This document shows positions 8,684 through 16,838 of a stretch of DNA of 34,665 nucleotides, piece by piece (the first letter of the stretch is position 1; the number at the start of each line of letters is the position of its first letter). Both the position numbers and the translations under genes were made by a program. Under the pieces are notes generated by a model. The model saw nothing but the letters and a program-made list of their open reading frames with translations. It did not search any database and had not been told where the DNA came from. The DNA comes from an uncultured Collinsella sp. (lineage in GTDB: Bacteria > Actinomycetota > Coriobacteriia > Coriobacteriales > Coriobacteriaceae): contig CABUOF010000017.1 of NCBI GenBank assembly GCA_902493125.1, forward strand, positions 1-34,665. The letters run 5' to 3'.

Positions 8684-8982
8684 CAGGTACAAGGCGACAG
8701 TCCGCCGCCCTTATCACATGCCTTCAAATATGCGATCCAGAAACACAAAACAGCAGATAGAATGCTCTTTTTCAAAAAAGTACACGTTCCGAAACTTACC
8801 AAGACTTCATATCCAGCTACCGTTCACGGGTGCCGATTACCGCCCGCCGATTCGGCTTCAAAAAATGGCGTCAAAACCAGGCCATCTACCTGCATGGTTA
8901 GATTTTGGTCAGCTTTTGGCCAGCTGAGCGGCAAGTTCCGGCTGATACGTTTTTGCCACCCCAAAAAAGGAGGCGGTAGCCC
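8684..8982. other. 299-bp gap upstream of the AbiEi-like gene
   Basis: The left part follows palindrome array A. It includes CTTTTTCAAAAAAG near 8765, a small A/T hairpin. Nothing with coding features was recognised. The right end supplies AAAAAAGGAGG, the ribosome-binding site of the gene that starts at 8983. The promoter was not assigned with confidence. Confidence 0.4.
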
Positions 8983-9981
8983 ATGGCGCATTGCAACGAC
9001 CAAATCATCGACCAGCTGTTGGACCAAGCCGAGCAGGAGGGACGATGCCTTATTCCCCCGAGTGCGGCGATCCGCAAAGCGCTCCTTCGGCGCACCGGTG
9101 ACATGGTCATCTCGCCCATGCCGGGGCTGTTCGCACGGAAGGCGCTCTGGGATGAACTAAACCGAGCGCAACGCCATTGCGAGATTATCCGCGCCCTTGC
9201 GATCATCCATCCCGATTGGACGTTCTGCTCGTTTTCGGCAGCTTGCCTGCTGGGGCTCGAGGTCTCGTGGCGACACCTGAACGTCGTGCATGTTTGCAGC
9301 TCGACAAAGCCGTCGGCTCGTCCGGGCGCACATATTCAGCGACACCAGATTGAGCCGGCCGGAGCAATACGCAGGGCCGGCATATCGGTAACGCCGCCCA
9401 TCCAAACGGCCACAGATTGCCTGCTGCAAACTGGTTTTGCCGACGGCATGCCCATTGCCGATTCGGCGATCTCAAAGCTCGGCGTTGCGCCGGAACAGCT
9501 GATGGAGGCCGTCGAGCAACGAGTGACCGCCCGCAATGATCGCGCGATTCGCACCGCCCTCACGACACTTCGATATGCCGACGCCCGCGCCGAGAGCGGC
9601 GGGGAATCGGTCGCCCGAGCCGTCATGATCGAGACGGGCTTTGCGCCCGACTGGCTTCAATACGAGCTGACGGACCCCTTCGATTCGGCCAAGCCCATAC
9701 GAACGGACTTTGCCTGGGAGCGCCAGGCGCGGGAACTCACGCTGGGCGAGCTCGAGGGGCTCATCAAATATACCGACCAGACCATGCTGGCCGGACGCAC
9801 CACCGCCGAGGCGCTCGTTGCCGAACGACAGCGCGAGGCGCACCTATCGCTCTACGGCCACCCTCTGCTGCGCTTTACCATGAACGAGGTCCTCTCGGCA
9901 GGAATGCTCGCCAAAAAGCTGCAGACGGCAGGCATCCGGCAGACCGCTCTACCGACATGGCTCAACGAGGTGGACCTGTAG
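8983..9981 (+). CDS. AbiEi-like / DUF559-like protein (predicted antitoxin-type or nuclease-fold)
   Basis: A 332-aa protein resembling the actinobacterial group that joins an AbiEi-like N-terminus to a VSR/DUF559 endonuclease-like C-terminus. The N-terminal half has a MPGLFARKALWDEL segment and SFSAACLLGLEVSW, matching the 'promoter-type' wing and the S-AA-L-GL motif of AbiEi proteins. The C-terminal half has SGGESVARAVM, a Gln-containing strand, RTDFAW (Asp) and GELEGLIKY (Glu and Lys), which corresponds to the D...E-x(n)-K core of DUF559/VSR folds. The start ATG is supported by a strong AAGGAGG. No AbiEii-type toxin gene is adjacent, so a classic two-gene toxin-antitoxin pair is not supported. 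It sits alone on the plus strand, flanked on both sides by palindrome arrays. Function in defence is inferred from domains and neighbours only. Confidence 0.65.
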   Translation: MAHCNDQIIDQLLDQAEQEGRCLIPPSAAIRKALLRRTGDMVISPMPGLFARKALWDELNRAQRHCEIIRALAIIHPDWTFCSFSAACLLGLEVSWRHLNVVHVCSSTKPSARPGAHIQRHQIEPAGAIRRAGISVTPPIQTATDCLLQTGFADGMPIADSAISKLGVAPEQLMEAVEQRVTARNDRAIRTALTTLRYADARAESGGESVARAVMIETGFAPDWLQYELTDPFDSAKPIRTDFAWERQARELTLGELEGLIKYTDQTMLAGRTTAEALVAERQREAHLSLYGHPLLRFTMNEVLSAGMLAKKLQTAGIRQTALPTWLNEVDL

Positions 9982-10002
9982 GAGCTGCTAGGCCACGCAT
10001 CG

Positions 10003-10286
10003 CCGAATGGCATCCCCCCTATCTGGGCCGCGTTTTCCCAACGGCCACGCCAACGGAAAGCACGTCCCAGCCTGGACGCTCAAAACGGGACGCACTTTCC
10101 GGATGGCGGGCCTAGCGGAAAGCGTGTCCCGGAATCAGGTCTCGGAACAGGCCGTGCTTTCCGGTTGAGTCCTTCAGCGGAAACCGCATCCCGGAATAAA
10201 CGCTCAAACTGGGATGCACTTTCCAAACGGCCGGCCAGCGGAAAACACATCCCATTCTGAGGCACGATTCCGGGACGCAGTTTCCG
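10003..10286. repeat. Palindrome array B: four 48-bp palindromic units plus one decayed unit
   Basis: Intact units are 10,054-10,101, 10,116-10,163, 10,178-10,225 and 10,239-10,286, each 48 bp, with starts 62, 62 and 61 bp apart. A shortened unit (about 10,003-10,039) precedes them in phase at its right end. Arms are CGGAAA...TCCC and ...GGGA-GCA-TTTCCG; unit 3 ends TTTCCA. Spacers of 13-14 bp differ. The array fills the gap between the AbiEi-like gene and the xanthine dehydrogenase operon terminator and belongs to the same family as array A. Confidence 0.85.
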
Positions 10287-10306
10287 TATGCGGAAGCGCT
10301 CCAAAC

Positions 10307-10339
10307 AAAAAGGCCCCGGCTCGCGATAAAGTCGAGGCC
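10307..10339 (-). terminator. Candidate terminator of the purine operon
   Basis: Read on the minus strand, GGCCTCG, a 9-nt loop, CGAG and GGGGCC form an imperfect GC-rich stem followed by TTTTTGTTT. It lies ~70 bp past the stop of the xanthine dehydrogenase gene, the last gene of the operon. The stem has a 4-5 nt bulge, so confidence is moderate. Confidence 0.5.
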
Positions 10340-10408
10340 AAAGGCACAGCATATGCAGTTGGTGTTAAGCGCAAACAGCCCATCAGCAATGGTCGTCCAC
10401 GCTCTACC

Positions 10409-13186
10409 CTACCCGCGGCGACGGGCGCGGCTGTAGGGCGTATCCGCCATGGGCAGATCCGGGCGCAGCTTGCCGTCAAACGCGCGGTAGGCGTTCTGTA
10501 CGGCGGGCGCCGTGGGGATCGTTGCGATCTCGCCAATGCCCTTGCCGCCATATGCCACAGGTAGTAGCTCGTCCTTCTCCACGTAAATGGCGTGGATATC
10601 CGGGATCTCGGGCGCGCGGAACAGCCCGAGCGTGCCGTACCTTGCCTGGGGCACGCAGTCCTTGAGCGGCCAGTCCTCGGTAAGCGCATAGCCCATACCC
10701 ATGAGCACACCGCCTTCGATCTGACCCTGTATGGAGATGGGGTTGACCACCTTGCCGGAATCGTGCGCGGCATAGACCTCGCTCACGCGACCGTCATCAT
10801 CCAAAATGACCACATGTGTGGCAAAACCGTAGCAGATGTGGCTCTTGGGGTTGGGAACGTCGGCGCCCAGCTTGTCGGTCGGCTCCAGGTACACGTAGCC
10901 AAACTCGCATCCCTCGAGCGCCTTGATGGCGGCCGCGGGATCCTGAGGATGCATACCCTGGCCGACGACGAGCTCCTGCGTGCGCAGCTGATAGGCGCGG
11001 CCGTCGTCATACTCGATCTTGACGCCGTCGCCATGCGCACTCACGGGAGCGGCGGGCGCAGACTTGCCGGCCTCGATGTCAAGCATGGCATCGCGCAGCA
11101 GGAAGGCGGCACCGCGCACGGCCTCGCCGGTCACGACCGTCTGACGCGAACCAGACGTGGTGCCGGAGTCGGGAGCGTTCTCGGTGGAGCACTCGCCGTT
11201 GGCAATGCAGCTCAGCGGCAGACCGCAGGCCTCGGCAACGTCCTGCAAAAAGACCGTGTTGCAGCCCTGGCCAATGTCGGACGTGGCGGCATAGACCACG
11301 GCCGCGCCGTTCTCGATGCGAATCTTGCAGCGGCCGGCATCGGGCAGGCCCACGCCCACGCCGGCGTTCTTCATGGCGCAGGCAATGCCGGCGTGTCCGG
11401 GATGCGCATAGTAGGCATCCTTGACCTCGAGCAGTGTCTCCTTCAGCGCCGTGGAGCAGTCGGCAATCTGACCGTTGGGCAAAACCTCGCCCGGCTCGAT
11501 GGCGTTGCGGTAGCGAATCTCCCACGGATCTAGGCCGACCTTCTCGGCCAGCAGGTCGATTAGGCTCTCGAGCGCAAACTCGGACTGGCAGACGCCAAAG
11601 CCACGGTACGCGCCGGCGGGCGGGTTGTTGGTGTAGTAGCCATAACCGCGAATGTCGGTGTTCTGGTACTTGTAGGGGCCGACAGCATGCGTGCAAGCGC
11701 GCTCGAGCACCGGGCCGCACAGCGACGCGTAGGCGCCGGTGTCAAAGTTGATCTCGCAGTCCAGACCGGTAAAGTTGCCCTCGGCGTCGCAGCCCAGCGT
11801 AAAGGTACCGTCCATGGCATGGCGCTTGGGATGGAAAGCGAGCGACTCGGCGCGCGTGAGCTTGCACTTCACAGGACGCTGGAACTTATATGCGGCGAGC
11901 GCGGCCAGGTGCTGGATCGAAACGTCCTCCTTACCGCCAAAGCCGCCGCCCACGAGCATGGTCTCGACGACCACGCGCTCGGGCTCGTTGTCCCAGCCAA
12001 ACATGTGGGCACACTCTTTGCGCGTGTCGTAGGCACCCTGGTCGGTCGACTGCACCTTGACGCCGTTCTTGTACGGGAAGGCAACGGCGCACTCGGGCTC
12101 CAAGAAGGCATGCTCGGTAAAGGGCGTGGTAAAGCGCTGCGTCACGGTGAACGCACTCTCCGCCAGCGCCTTGGCGGCGTCGCCGCGCGTCACATGGCGG
12201 CTCTGACACACGTTGTCCTTGAGCTCCACCGTGTTGCCGAAGGCAAAGAAGCTGTCGTGCAGGCGAGGGGCGTCGGCAGCCCTGGCCTCGACAATGTTAC
12301 GCACGGGCTCCAGCGGCTCGTAATCGATCTTTACGAGCTTCTTGGCCTTCTCGAGCGTCGCCTCGTCCTCGGCAACCACCAGTACGATGGCGTCACCCAC
12401 GCAGCGGGTGATATCGCCCGCCGCGATCATGACGTCCCAGTCCTGGATAAGGTGGCCGACCTGGTTGACCGGCACGTCCTCGGCGCGCAGGATGCCCACC
12501 ACACCGGGCAGGGCCTCGGCCTTGGAGGTATCGATGGAGAGCACACGGGCGCGCGGATACTTGGAGCGCACGGCGCTGGCATAGGTCAGGCCCGGCTGAT
12601 CGAGCTCGTCGATGTCGTCGGGATACTTGCCCTCGCCGAGCACCTTCTTGCGCACGTCAATACGGAAGGCGCGCTTGCCCACGCCGTAGTCATCGCCGCG
12701 CTCCAGGTCCTCGTCGATCTGCTTTTCGCCGCGGAGCACCGCAGCGGCCAGCGAGATGCCCTCGATAATCTTTTTGTAGCCGGTGCAGCGACAGACGTTA
12801 CCGCGAATGGCGTACTTGATCTGCTCCTCGGTGGGCTCGGGGTCCTCGGCGATGAGCGCTGCGCCCGCCATGACCATACCGGGGATGCAAAAGCCGCACT
12901 GCACGGCGCCCACGGCGCCAAAGGCGTACACAAAGGCCTCGCGCACGTCCTCGGGCAGGCCCTCGACGGTCACGATGTTGCGGCCGGCGGCAAGAGCGGT
13001 GGTCAGCACGCAAGCCTTGACGGCCGCACCGTCCACATGGATGGTGCAGGTGCCGCAGGCGCCCTCGGAGCAGCCGTCCTTGGCGGAGTGAATGTGCAGG
13101 TCGTCGCGCAGATAGCGCAGCAGTGGTTTATTCTCCGTCGTCGTGTGCTCGACACCGTTAACGGTAAAAGTGAATTCCTGGGCCAT
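10409..13186 (-). CDS. Xanthine dehydrogenase-family molybdenum hydroxylase (fused 2Fe-2S and Moco domains)
   Basis: A 925-aa molybdenum hydroxylase that probably oxidises a purine such as xanthine or hypoxanthine, or runs in reverse on urate. The N-terminal ferredoxin domain has Cys39, 44, 47 and 59; the second [2Fe-2S] domain has CGFC (97-100) and CRC (132-134). From about residue 175 the molybdopterin-binding part follows, with GGGFGGKE (413-420), GAYRGFG and, near the C-terminus, GKGIGE carrying the likely catalytic Glu. No FAD domain is present, so electrons must leave through another protein; the adjacent ferredoxin and the FAD-containing YgfK are candidates. The architecture and neighbours match the enzyme family called selenium-dependent xanthine dehydrogenase (E. 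coli XdhD relatives). Selenium dependence is inferred from the family and would involve a cofactor, not selenocysteine. It is the last gene of the operon. Confidence 0.9.
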   Translation of the reverse strand: MAQEFTFTVNGVEHTTTENKPLLRYLRDDLHIHSAKDGCSEGACGTCTIHVDGAAVKACVLTTALAAGRNIVTVEGLPEDVREAFVYAFGAVGAVQCGFCIPGMVMAGAALIAEDPEPTEEQIKYAIRGNVCRCTGYKKIIEGISLAAAVLRGEKQIDEDLERGDDYGVGKRAFRIDVRKKVLGEGKYPDDIDELDQPGLTYASAVRSKYPRARVLSIDTSKAEALPGVVGILRAEDVPVNQVGHLIQDWDVMIAAGDITRCVGDAIVLVVAEDEATLEKAKKLVKIDYEPLEPVRNIVEARAADAPRLHDSFFAFGNTVELKDNVCQSRHVTRGDAAKALAESAFTVTQRFTTPFTEHAFLEPECAVAFPYKNGVKVQSTDQGAYDTRKECAHMFGWDNEPERVVVETMLVGGGFGGKEDVSIQHLAALAAYKFQRPVKCKLTRAESLAFHPKRHAMDGTFTLGCDAEGNFTGLDCEINFDTGAYASLCGPVLERACTHAVGPYKYQNTDIRGYGYYTNNPPAGAYRGFGVCQSEFALESLIDLLAEKVGLDPWEIRYRNAIEPGEVLPNGQIADCSTALKETLLEVKDAYYAHPGHAGIACAMKNAGVGVGLPDAGRCKIRIENGAAVVYAATSDIGQGCNTVFLQDVAEACGLPLSCIANGECSTENAPDSGTTSGSRQTVVTGEAVRGAAFLLRDAMLDIEAGKSAPAAPVSAHGDGVKIEYDDGRAYQLRTQELVVGQGMHPQDPAAAIKALEGCEFGYVYLEPTDKLGADVPNPKSHICYGFATHVVILDDDGRVSEVYAAHDSGKVVNPISIQGQIEGGVLMGMGYALTEDWPLKDCVPQARYGTLGLFRAPEIPDIHAIYVEKDELLPVAYGGKGIGEIATIPTAPAVQNAYRAFDGKLRPDLPMADTPYSRARRRG

Positions 13187-13198
13187 GGTGATTCCCTT

Positions 13199-13678
13199 CT
13201 ACACGCCGGCGGCGATGCCGGTGCGGTCGTGGATGGCGCCATGCGGGCAGACGACGGCGCACATGCCGCACGACAGGCAGTCCACGCCGTCGATATGGGC
13301 GCAGTTGTCCTCGATGCGGATAGCGCCGGCGGGGCACTTTTTGGCGCACATGCCGCAACCGATGCAGCTCGTGTCGCAGATCTTGCGCGCAATGGCGCCC
13401 TTATCGGTGTTGTTGCAGCGCACCAGGATGTTCTGGTAGCCGGGGACGAAGGCAATCACGCGCTGCGGGCACGCCATGCCGCACAGGCCACAGCCCGTGC
13501 ATTTGGAGCGATCCACGCGGGCGATGCCATCGACCAGCGCAATAGCGCCGTGGGGGCAGGCCGTGACACAGGCGCCACAGCCAATGCAGCCTTCGCTGCA
13601 GCGGGCGTCGCCGCCTGCGGAGGCGCAACCGCTTCCGCAGGCAACGTAGGCCACGTTATGTTGAATGGATTTGGCCAT
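13199..13678 (-). CDS. Polyferredoxin with four 4Fe-4S motifs
   Basis: A 159-aa cytoplasmic electron carrier. Four C-x2-C-x2-C-x3-C motifs begin at Cys31, Cys60, Cys105 and Cys134, each followed by Pro, as in bacterial ferredoxins and RnfB-like subunits. A further Cys-rich start (Cys14, Cys18, Cys27) could bind an extra site. No membrane segment is visible. It lies 12 bp upstream of the hydroxylase gene and 11 bp downstream of ygfK, so it is co-expressed and is the likely electron link between them. The hydroxylase lacks a flavin domain, which supports this role. The physiological electron acceptor is unknown. Confidence 0.88.
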   Translation of the reverse strand: MAKSIQHNVAYVACGSGCASAGGDARCSEGCIGCGACVTACPHGAIALVDGIARVDRSKCTGCGLCGMACPQRVIAFVPGYQNILVRCNNTDKGAIARKICDTSCIGCGMCAKKCPAGAIRIEDNCAHIDGVDCLSCGMCAVVCPHGAIHDRTGIAAGV

Positions 13679-13689
13679 AAGAGACTCGC

Positions 13690-16689
13690 CTATTTCTTAA
13701 GAAGGTACGAATAGTTGTCGCGCACAGCCCTGATGGTCAGGCGGACGGCCTCGGGAAGACCGGTGTTGACGGCATCGACCGAGACGGTGCGGACCGTGCC
13801 GGCGACGCGAACCTTAAAGTGGTCCTCGTCCACGGCCAGGAAGCCCTCGTTCTCGGAGTTCTCCATGTCCTCCTCGCTCCAGAACAGGGTGAGCTTGTCC
13901 TTGTAGGGACGACCCTCCTGGTAAGGGCAGAACACGGCGCAGTTGCCGCACTCGTTGCACATGCCGTCGACATGGACGACCTGATGCTTGGCCAGGCCCG
14001 GCACCTTAATTGCCACGTTGGCGCGGTTGGGGCACACGTCGCAGCAGACCTCGCACACCGAGCCGCAGCCCAGGCAGCGGGTCTTGGTGCAGTTGCGCTT
14101 GTCGCGGCACAGCGACCCCTTGCGCTCGTAGCAGGTGTCCTCGCGGCCGGCCTGCTCGTTGCAGTCGGTGTACTTGTTAAAGTCCACACCGGCGATGGCA
14201 CGGGCGACCTCGGCGGCGTCGGCAATAGCCTCGACCACGGTAGCAGGACCGCGACGGCAGTCACCTGCAGCCCAAACGCCCTCGACGCCGGTGGAGGTGG
14301 CGGCAAGACGGCCGCGACGGTCGTGCTCGACGCCCGCGGCATCGTACAGGCTGGCATCGATGCCCTCGCCCACGGCGCAGATCACCGTGGTGGCGGGAAG
14401 CTCGACGGTCTCGCCCGTGGCGACGGGGCTGCGACGGCCGCTTGCATCCGGCTCGCCAAGCTCCATAACGTCGCAGGTCAGCACGGCGCCGTTAAGCGCC
14501 TTGGGGGCCAGCAGCTCGCAGAACTCAACGCCGTCGGCAAGAGCAAGATCGAGCTCTTCCTCGTCGGCGGGCATCTGCTTCTTGGTGCGGCGATACACCA
14601 GGCGCACGTTCTTCACGCCGGCCAGGCGCTTGGCCACGCGGGCCGCGTCCATGGCGGTGTTGCCGGCGCCAATGACCACGACGTCCTCGCCCAGCTCGAG
14701 CTTCTCGCCCTTCTTGGCGGCCTCGAGGAACTCCAGCACATCGAGCTCGGCGCCCTCGCTCAAGCCCGCAGAGCCGGGCATCCAGGCACCGGTGGCCACG
14801 ACCACGTCAGTAAAGCCTTGAGCCTTGAGTTCGTCGATGGAATCCACGCGAGCGTTGAGCTGCACCTTGGCGCCAAAGGCCAGGCAGAGCTCGGCATCGT
14901 GGGAGATATCGTCGCTCGCGATACGGAACTCGGGGATGACGTGACGGACCACGCCGCCGAGAGAGTCGCGGGCCTCGAAGATGGTGACGGGCACGCCGGC
15001 ACGCGTCAGGAAGAACGCCGTCGCCAGGCCGGCCGGGCCGCCGCCGATAATGGCAACGTTGCGCTCGCCGTCGTTTGCGATGGCCTGGGCGCGCAGCTTG
15101 GGCAGCACGGCGGTCATGGCCTCGCGGGCGGCCTTGAGCTTGCTGGCGCGAATCTGGGCGCCCTCGGGCTCGTAGAACGCACGCTCGCAGGCACGGCCGC
15201 AGGGATGCGGGCAGATGGTGCCGGTAATGAACGGCAGGGCGTTGCGCTCGATGATGATGTTGAGTGCGTCCTCGTAGCGGCCCTCGTCAACAGCCGCCAG
15301 GTAGGCGGGAATGTCCTGCTGGATGGGGCAACTCGTACGGCACGGCGTGGTAAAGCAGTCGGAAAGCGGGCTCTTGCCGGCGACCTTGCGATCGGGCAGC
15401 GGGCGCAACGGCTTCTTGTAGAGCGGGTTGGTGAGCGAATCGGTCTGGATCGCGATCACGGCGTCGAGAGAGACGCCCTCAAACGGCTTGCCGTCCAGAT
15501 CGGTAAACTCGCCAGCCATCTGGCTAAAGCGCTCGTAGCCACCGGGCTTGAGCACGTCGGTCGCCAGGGTGACGGGCCAAATGCCAGCATCGTACAGGGC
15601 GCGGATGTTGTAGACCGTGGCGCCGCCGGAGTAGCTGATGCGCAGCTTGCCATCAAACTGCTCGGTAATGCGGCGGGCAGCCTCGATGGTCAGCGAGAAC
15701 AGCGAACGGCCGGACATGTACATCTCGGTGGAGGGCAGCTCGTTTCTCGTCACGTCGACGGGGAACGTGTTGGTCAGCTTGACGCCAAACTCCAGGCCGC
15801 GCTCGGCGCACAGGGCAATCAGGCGCTCGAACATAGTCACGGCATCGGCCCACTGCAAGTCCTCGCGGAAGTGCGTGTCATCGAAGACGATGTAGTCAAA
15901 GCCCAGCTCGTTGAGGCGCTGGCGGGCAAACTCATAGCCCAGCAGCGTAGGGTTGCACTTGATGTAGGTGTTGAGGCCCTTCTCGGTGATCAGATAGGTC
16001 GCGATGCGCTCGATCTCGGCGGGCGGGCAGCCGTGCAGGGTAGACTCGGTGATGGAGTTGGAGACGCGTGCCGGGATGGATTCGACAAATGCGGCGTCGA
16101 CATGCTCAAACTTGTCCAGGTTGGCGAGCGCCCATGCGCGGCACTCGTTCCAGACGTCGGAGCCGCTGGCGTCCTTCATGCCCTCGATGTAGGCATCGAC
16201 CTTGGGACTCTTGATACCCTCCAGGTCATAGCCCACGGACATGTTAAAGACAAAGCCGTCCGGGCTGCCCAGACCATACTCGCGGGCAATCAGGTGGCAG
16301 GCAAACCATGCCTTCACGTACTCGGCAAAGGCCTGCGGAACCTCGAGCTCGGTCGACCACTCGCAGTTGTAGCACTCGTCCTGCGCCACGATGCAGGGCT
16401 TGTTCACACACTTGGAGAGCTCCTCGCCGTCCATCACCTGAACGGTCTTGAGCTCAAAGAAGCGTGAACCGGCCACGTAGGATGCCACGATGTTCTGGGC
16501 AAGCTGCGTGTTGGGGCCGGCGGCCGGGCCAAACGGAGTCTCGATGCGCTCGTCAAAAATGGGAAGCGCGCCCTCCTGGTTGGTCGTGACCATCTTGCGC
16601 ACGCCAAAGACGGCGCCCTGAGTCTTGTGCTCCTCGATGATCCAGTTCATCAGCTGCGAAAACGGGATCGGCCTCATGATGTCGCTCAT
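13690..16689 (-). CDS. ygfK: YgfK-type selenate reductase-like FAD/Fe-S oxidoreductase
   Basis: A 999-aa protein of the YgfK family, annotated as putative selenate reductase but tied to purine/urate catabolism. Residues 1-430 form a dihydroorotate dehydrogenase-like domain (GPAAGPNTQ near 54-62). A Cys-rich GltD/dihydropyrimidine dehydrogenase-type linker follows (CFTTPCRTSC 445-454; CPHPCGRACE 493-502). Then come two Rossmann domains: GGGPAGL (549-555) for FAD and VIGAGNTAMD (about residue 690) for NAD(P)H. The C-terminus has Cys-rich cluster motifs (CLGCGSVCEVCCDVCP and CNECGNCAVFCP). The frame is open 48 codons further upstream, but I chose the ATG at 16,689: it has AGAGGAG 8 nt upstream, the longer N-terminus is Arg-rich low-quality sequence, and the protein then matches the length of E. 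coli YgfK (1032 aa). Confidence 0.92.
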   Translation of the reverse strand: MSDIMRPIPFSQLMNWIIEEHKTQGAVFGVRKMVTTNQEGALPIFDERIETPFGPAAGPNTQLAQNIVASYVAGSRFFELKTVQVMDGEELSKCVNKPCIVAQDECYNCEWSTELEVPQAFAEYVKAWFACHLIAREYGLGSPDGFVFNMSVGYDLEGIKSPKVDAYIEGMKDASGSDVWNECRAWALANLDKFEHVDAAFVESIPARVSNSITESTLHGCPPAEIERIATYLITEKGLNTYIKCNPTLLGYEFARQRLNELGFDYIVFDDTHFREDLQWADAVTMFERLIALCAERGLEFGVKLTNTFPVDVTRNELPSTEMYMSGRSLFSLTIEAARRITEQFDGKLRISYSGGATVYNIRALYDAGIWPVTLATDVLKPGGYERFSQMAGEFTDLDGKPFEGVSLDAVIAIQTDSLTNPLYKKPLRPLPDRKVAGKSPLSDCFTTPCRTSCPIQQDIPAYLAAVDEGRYEDALNIIIERNALPFITGTICPHPCGRACERAFYEPEGAQIRASKLKAAREAMTAVLPKLRAQAIANDGERNVAIIGGGPAGLATAFFLTRAGVPVTIFEARDSLGGVVRHVIPEFRIASDDISHDAELCLAFGAKVQLNARVDSIDELKAQGFTDVVVATGAWMPGSAGLSEGAELDVLEFLEAAKKGEKLELGEDVVVIGAGNTAMDAARVAKRLAGVKNVRLVYRRTKKQMPADEEELDLALADGVEFCELLAPKALNGAVLTCDVMELGEPDASGRRSPVATGETVELPATTVICAVGEGIDASLYDAAGVEHDRRGRLAATSTGVEGVWAAGDCRRGPATVVEAIADAAEVARAIAGVDFNKYTDCNEQAGREDTCYERKGSLCRDKRNCTKTRCLGCGSVCEVCCDVCPNRANVAIKVPGLAKHQVVHVDGMCNECGNCAVFCPYQEGRPYKDKLTLFWSEEDMENSENEGFLAVDEDHFKVRVAGTVRTVSVDAVNTGLPEAVRLTIRAVRDNYSYLLKK

Positions 16690-16790
16690 AGTGAGCTCCT
16701 CTCTGTAACGCCCGGCGAGACCGCGCGACGGGCGCAAATACGGTGTAGCGCTAGCACAGCGCCGGCGACCCCGCGGAGGCCGCCTATGCA

Positions 16791-16822
16791 CGCGCCGGAT
16801 GCGGCGAAACATCCGACGCGCG
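16791..16822 (-). promoter_or_regulatory. Intercistronic hairpin between ssnA and ygfK
   Basis: CGGATG (16,796-16,801) pairs with CATCCG (16,810-16,815) around an 8-nt loop. The stem is extended by CGCGC/GCGCG across a 2-nt bulge. It lies in a 149-bp gap between two genes of one operon and has no T-run in either direction. RNA processing, stabilisation or partial attenuation are possible roles. Confidence 0.4.
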
Positions 16823-16838
16823 CGAATCTCCAATTGGA

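Noticed and set aside
8983..9981. Complete AbiE toxin-antitoxin system
   Set aside because: No AbiEii nucleotidyltransferase gene lies beside it, and the C-terminus looks DUF559-like.
8513..10286. CRISPR array
   Set aside because: The regular period looks CRISPR-like, but the repeats are 48 bp and only partly conserved, the spacers are just 13-14 bp, and there is no cas gene.
10409..13186. Selenocysteine in the xanthine dehydrogenase
   Set aside because: The frame has no internal TGA. Any selenium would be part of the molybdenum cofactor, as known for the family.
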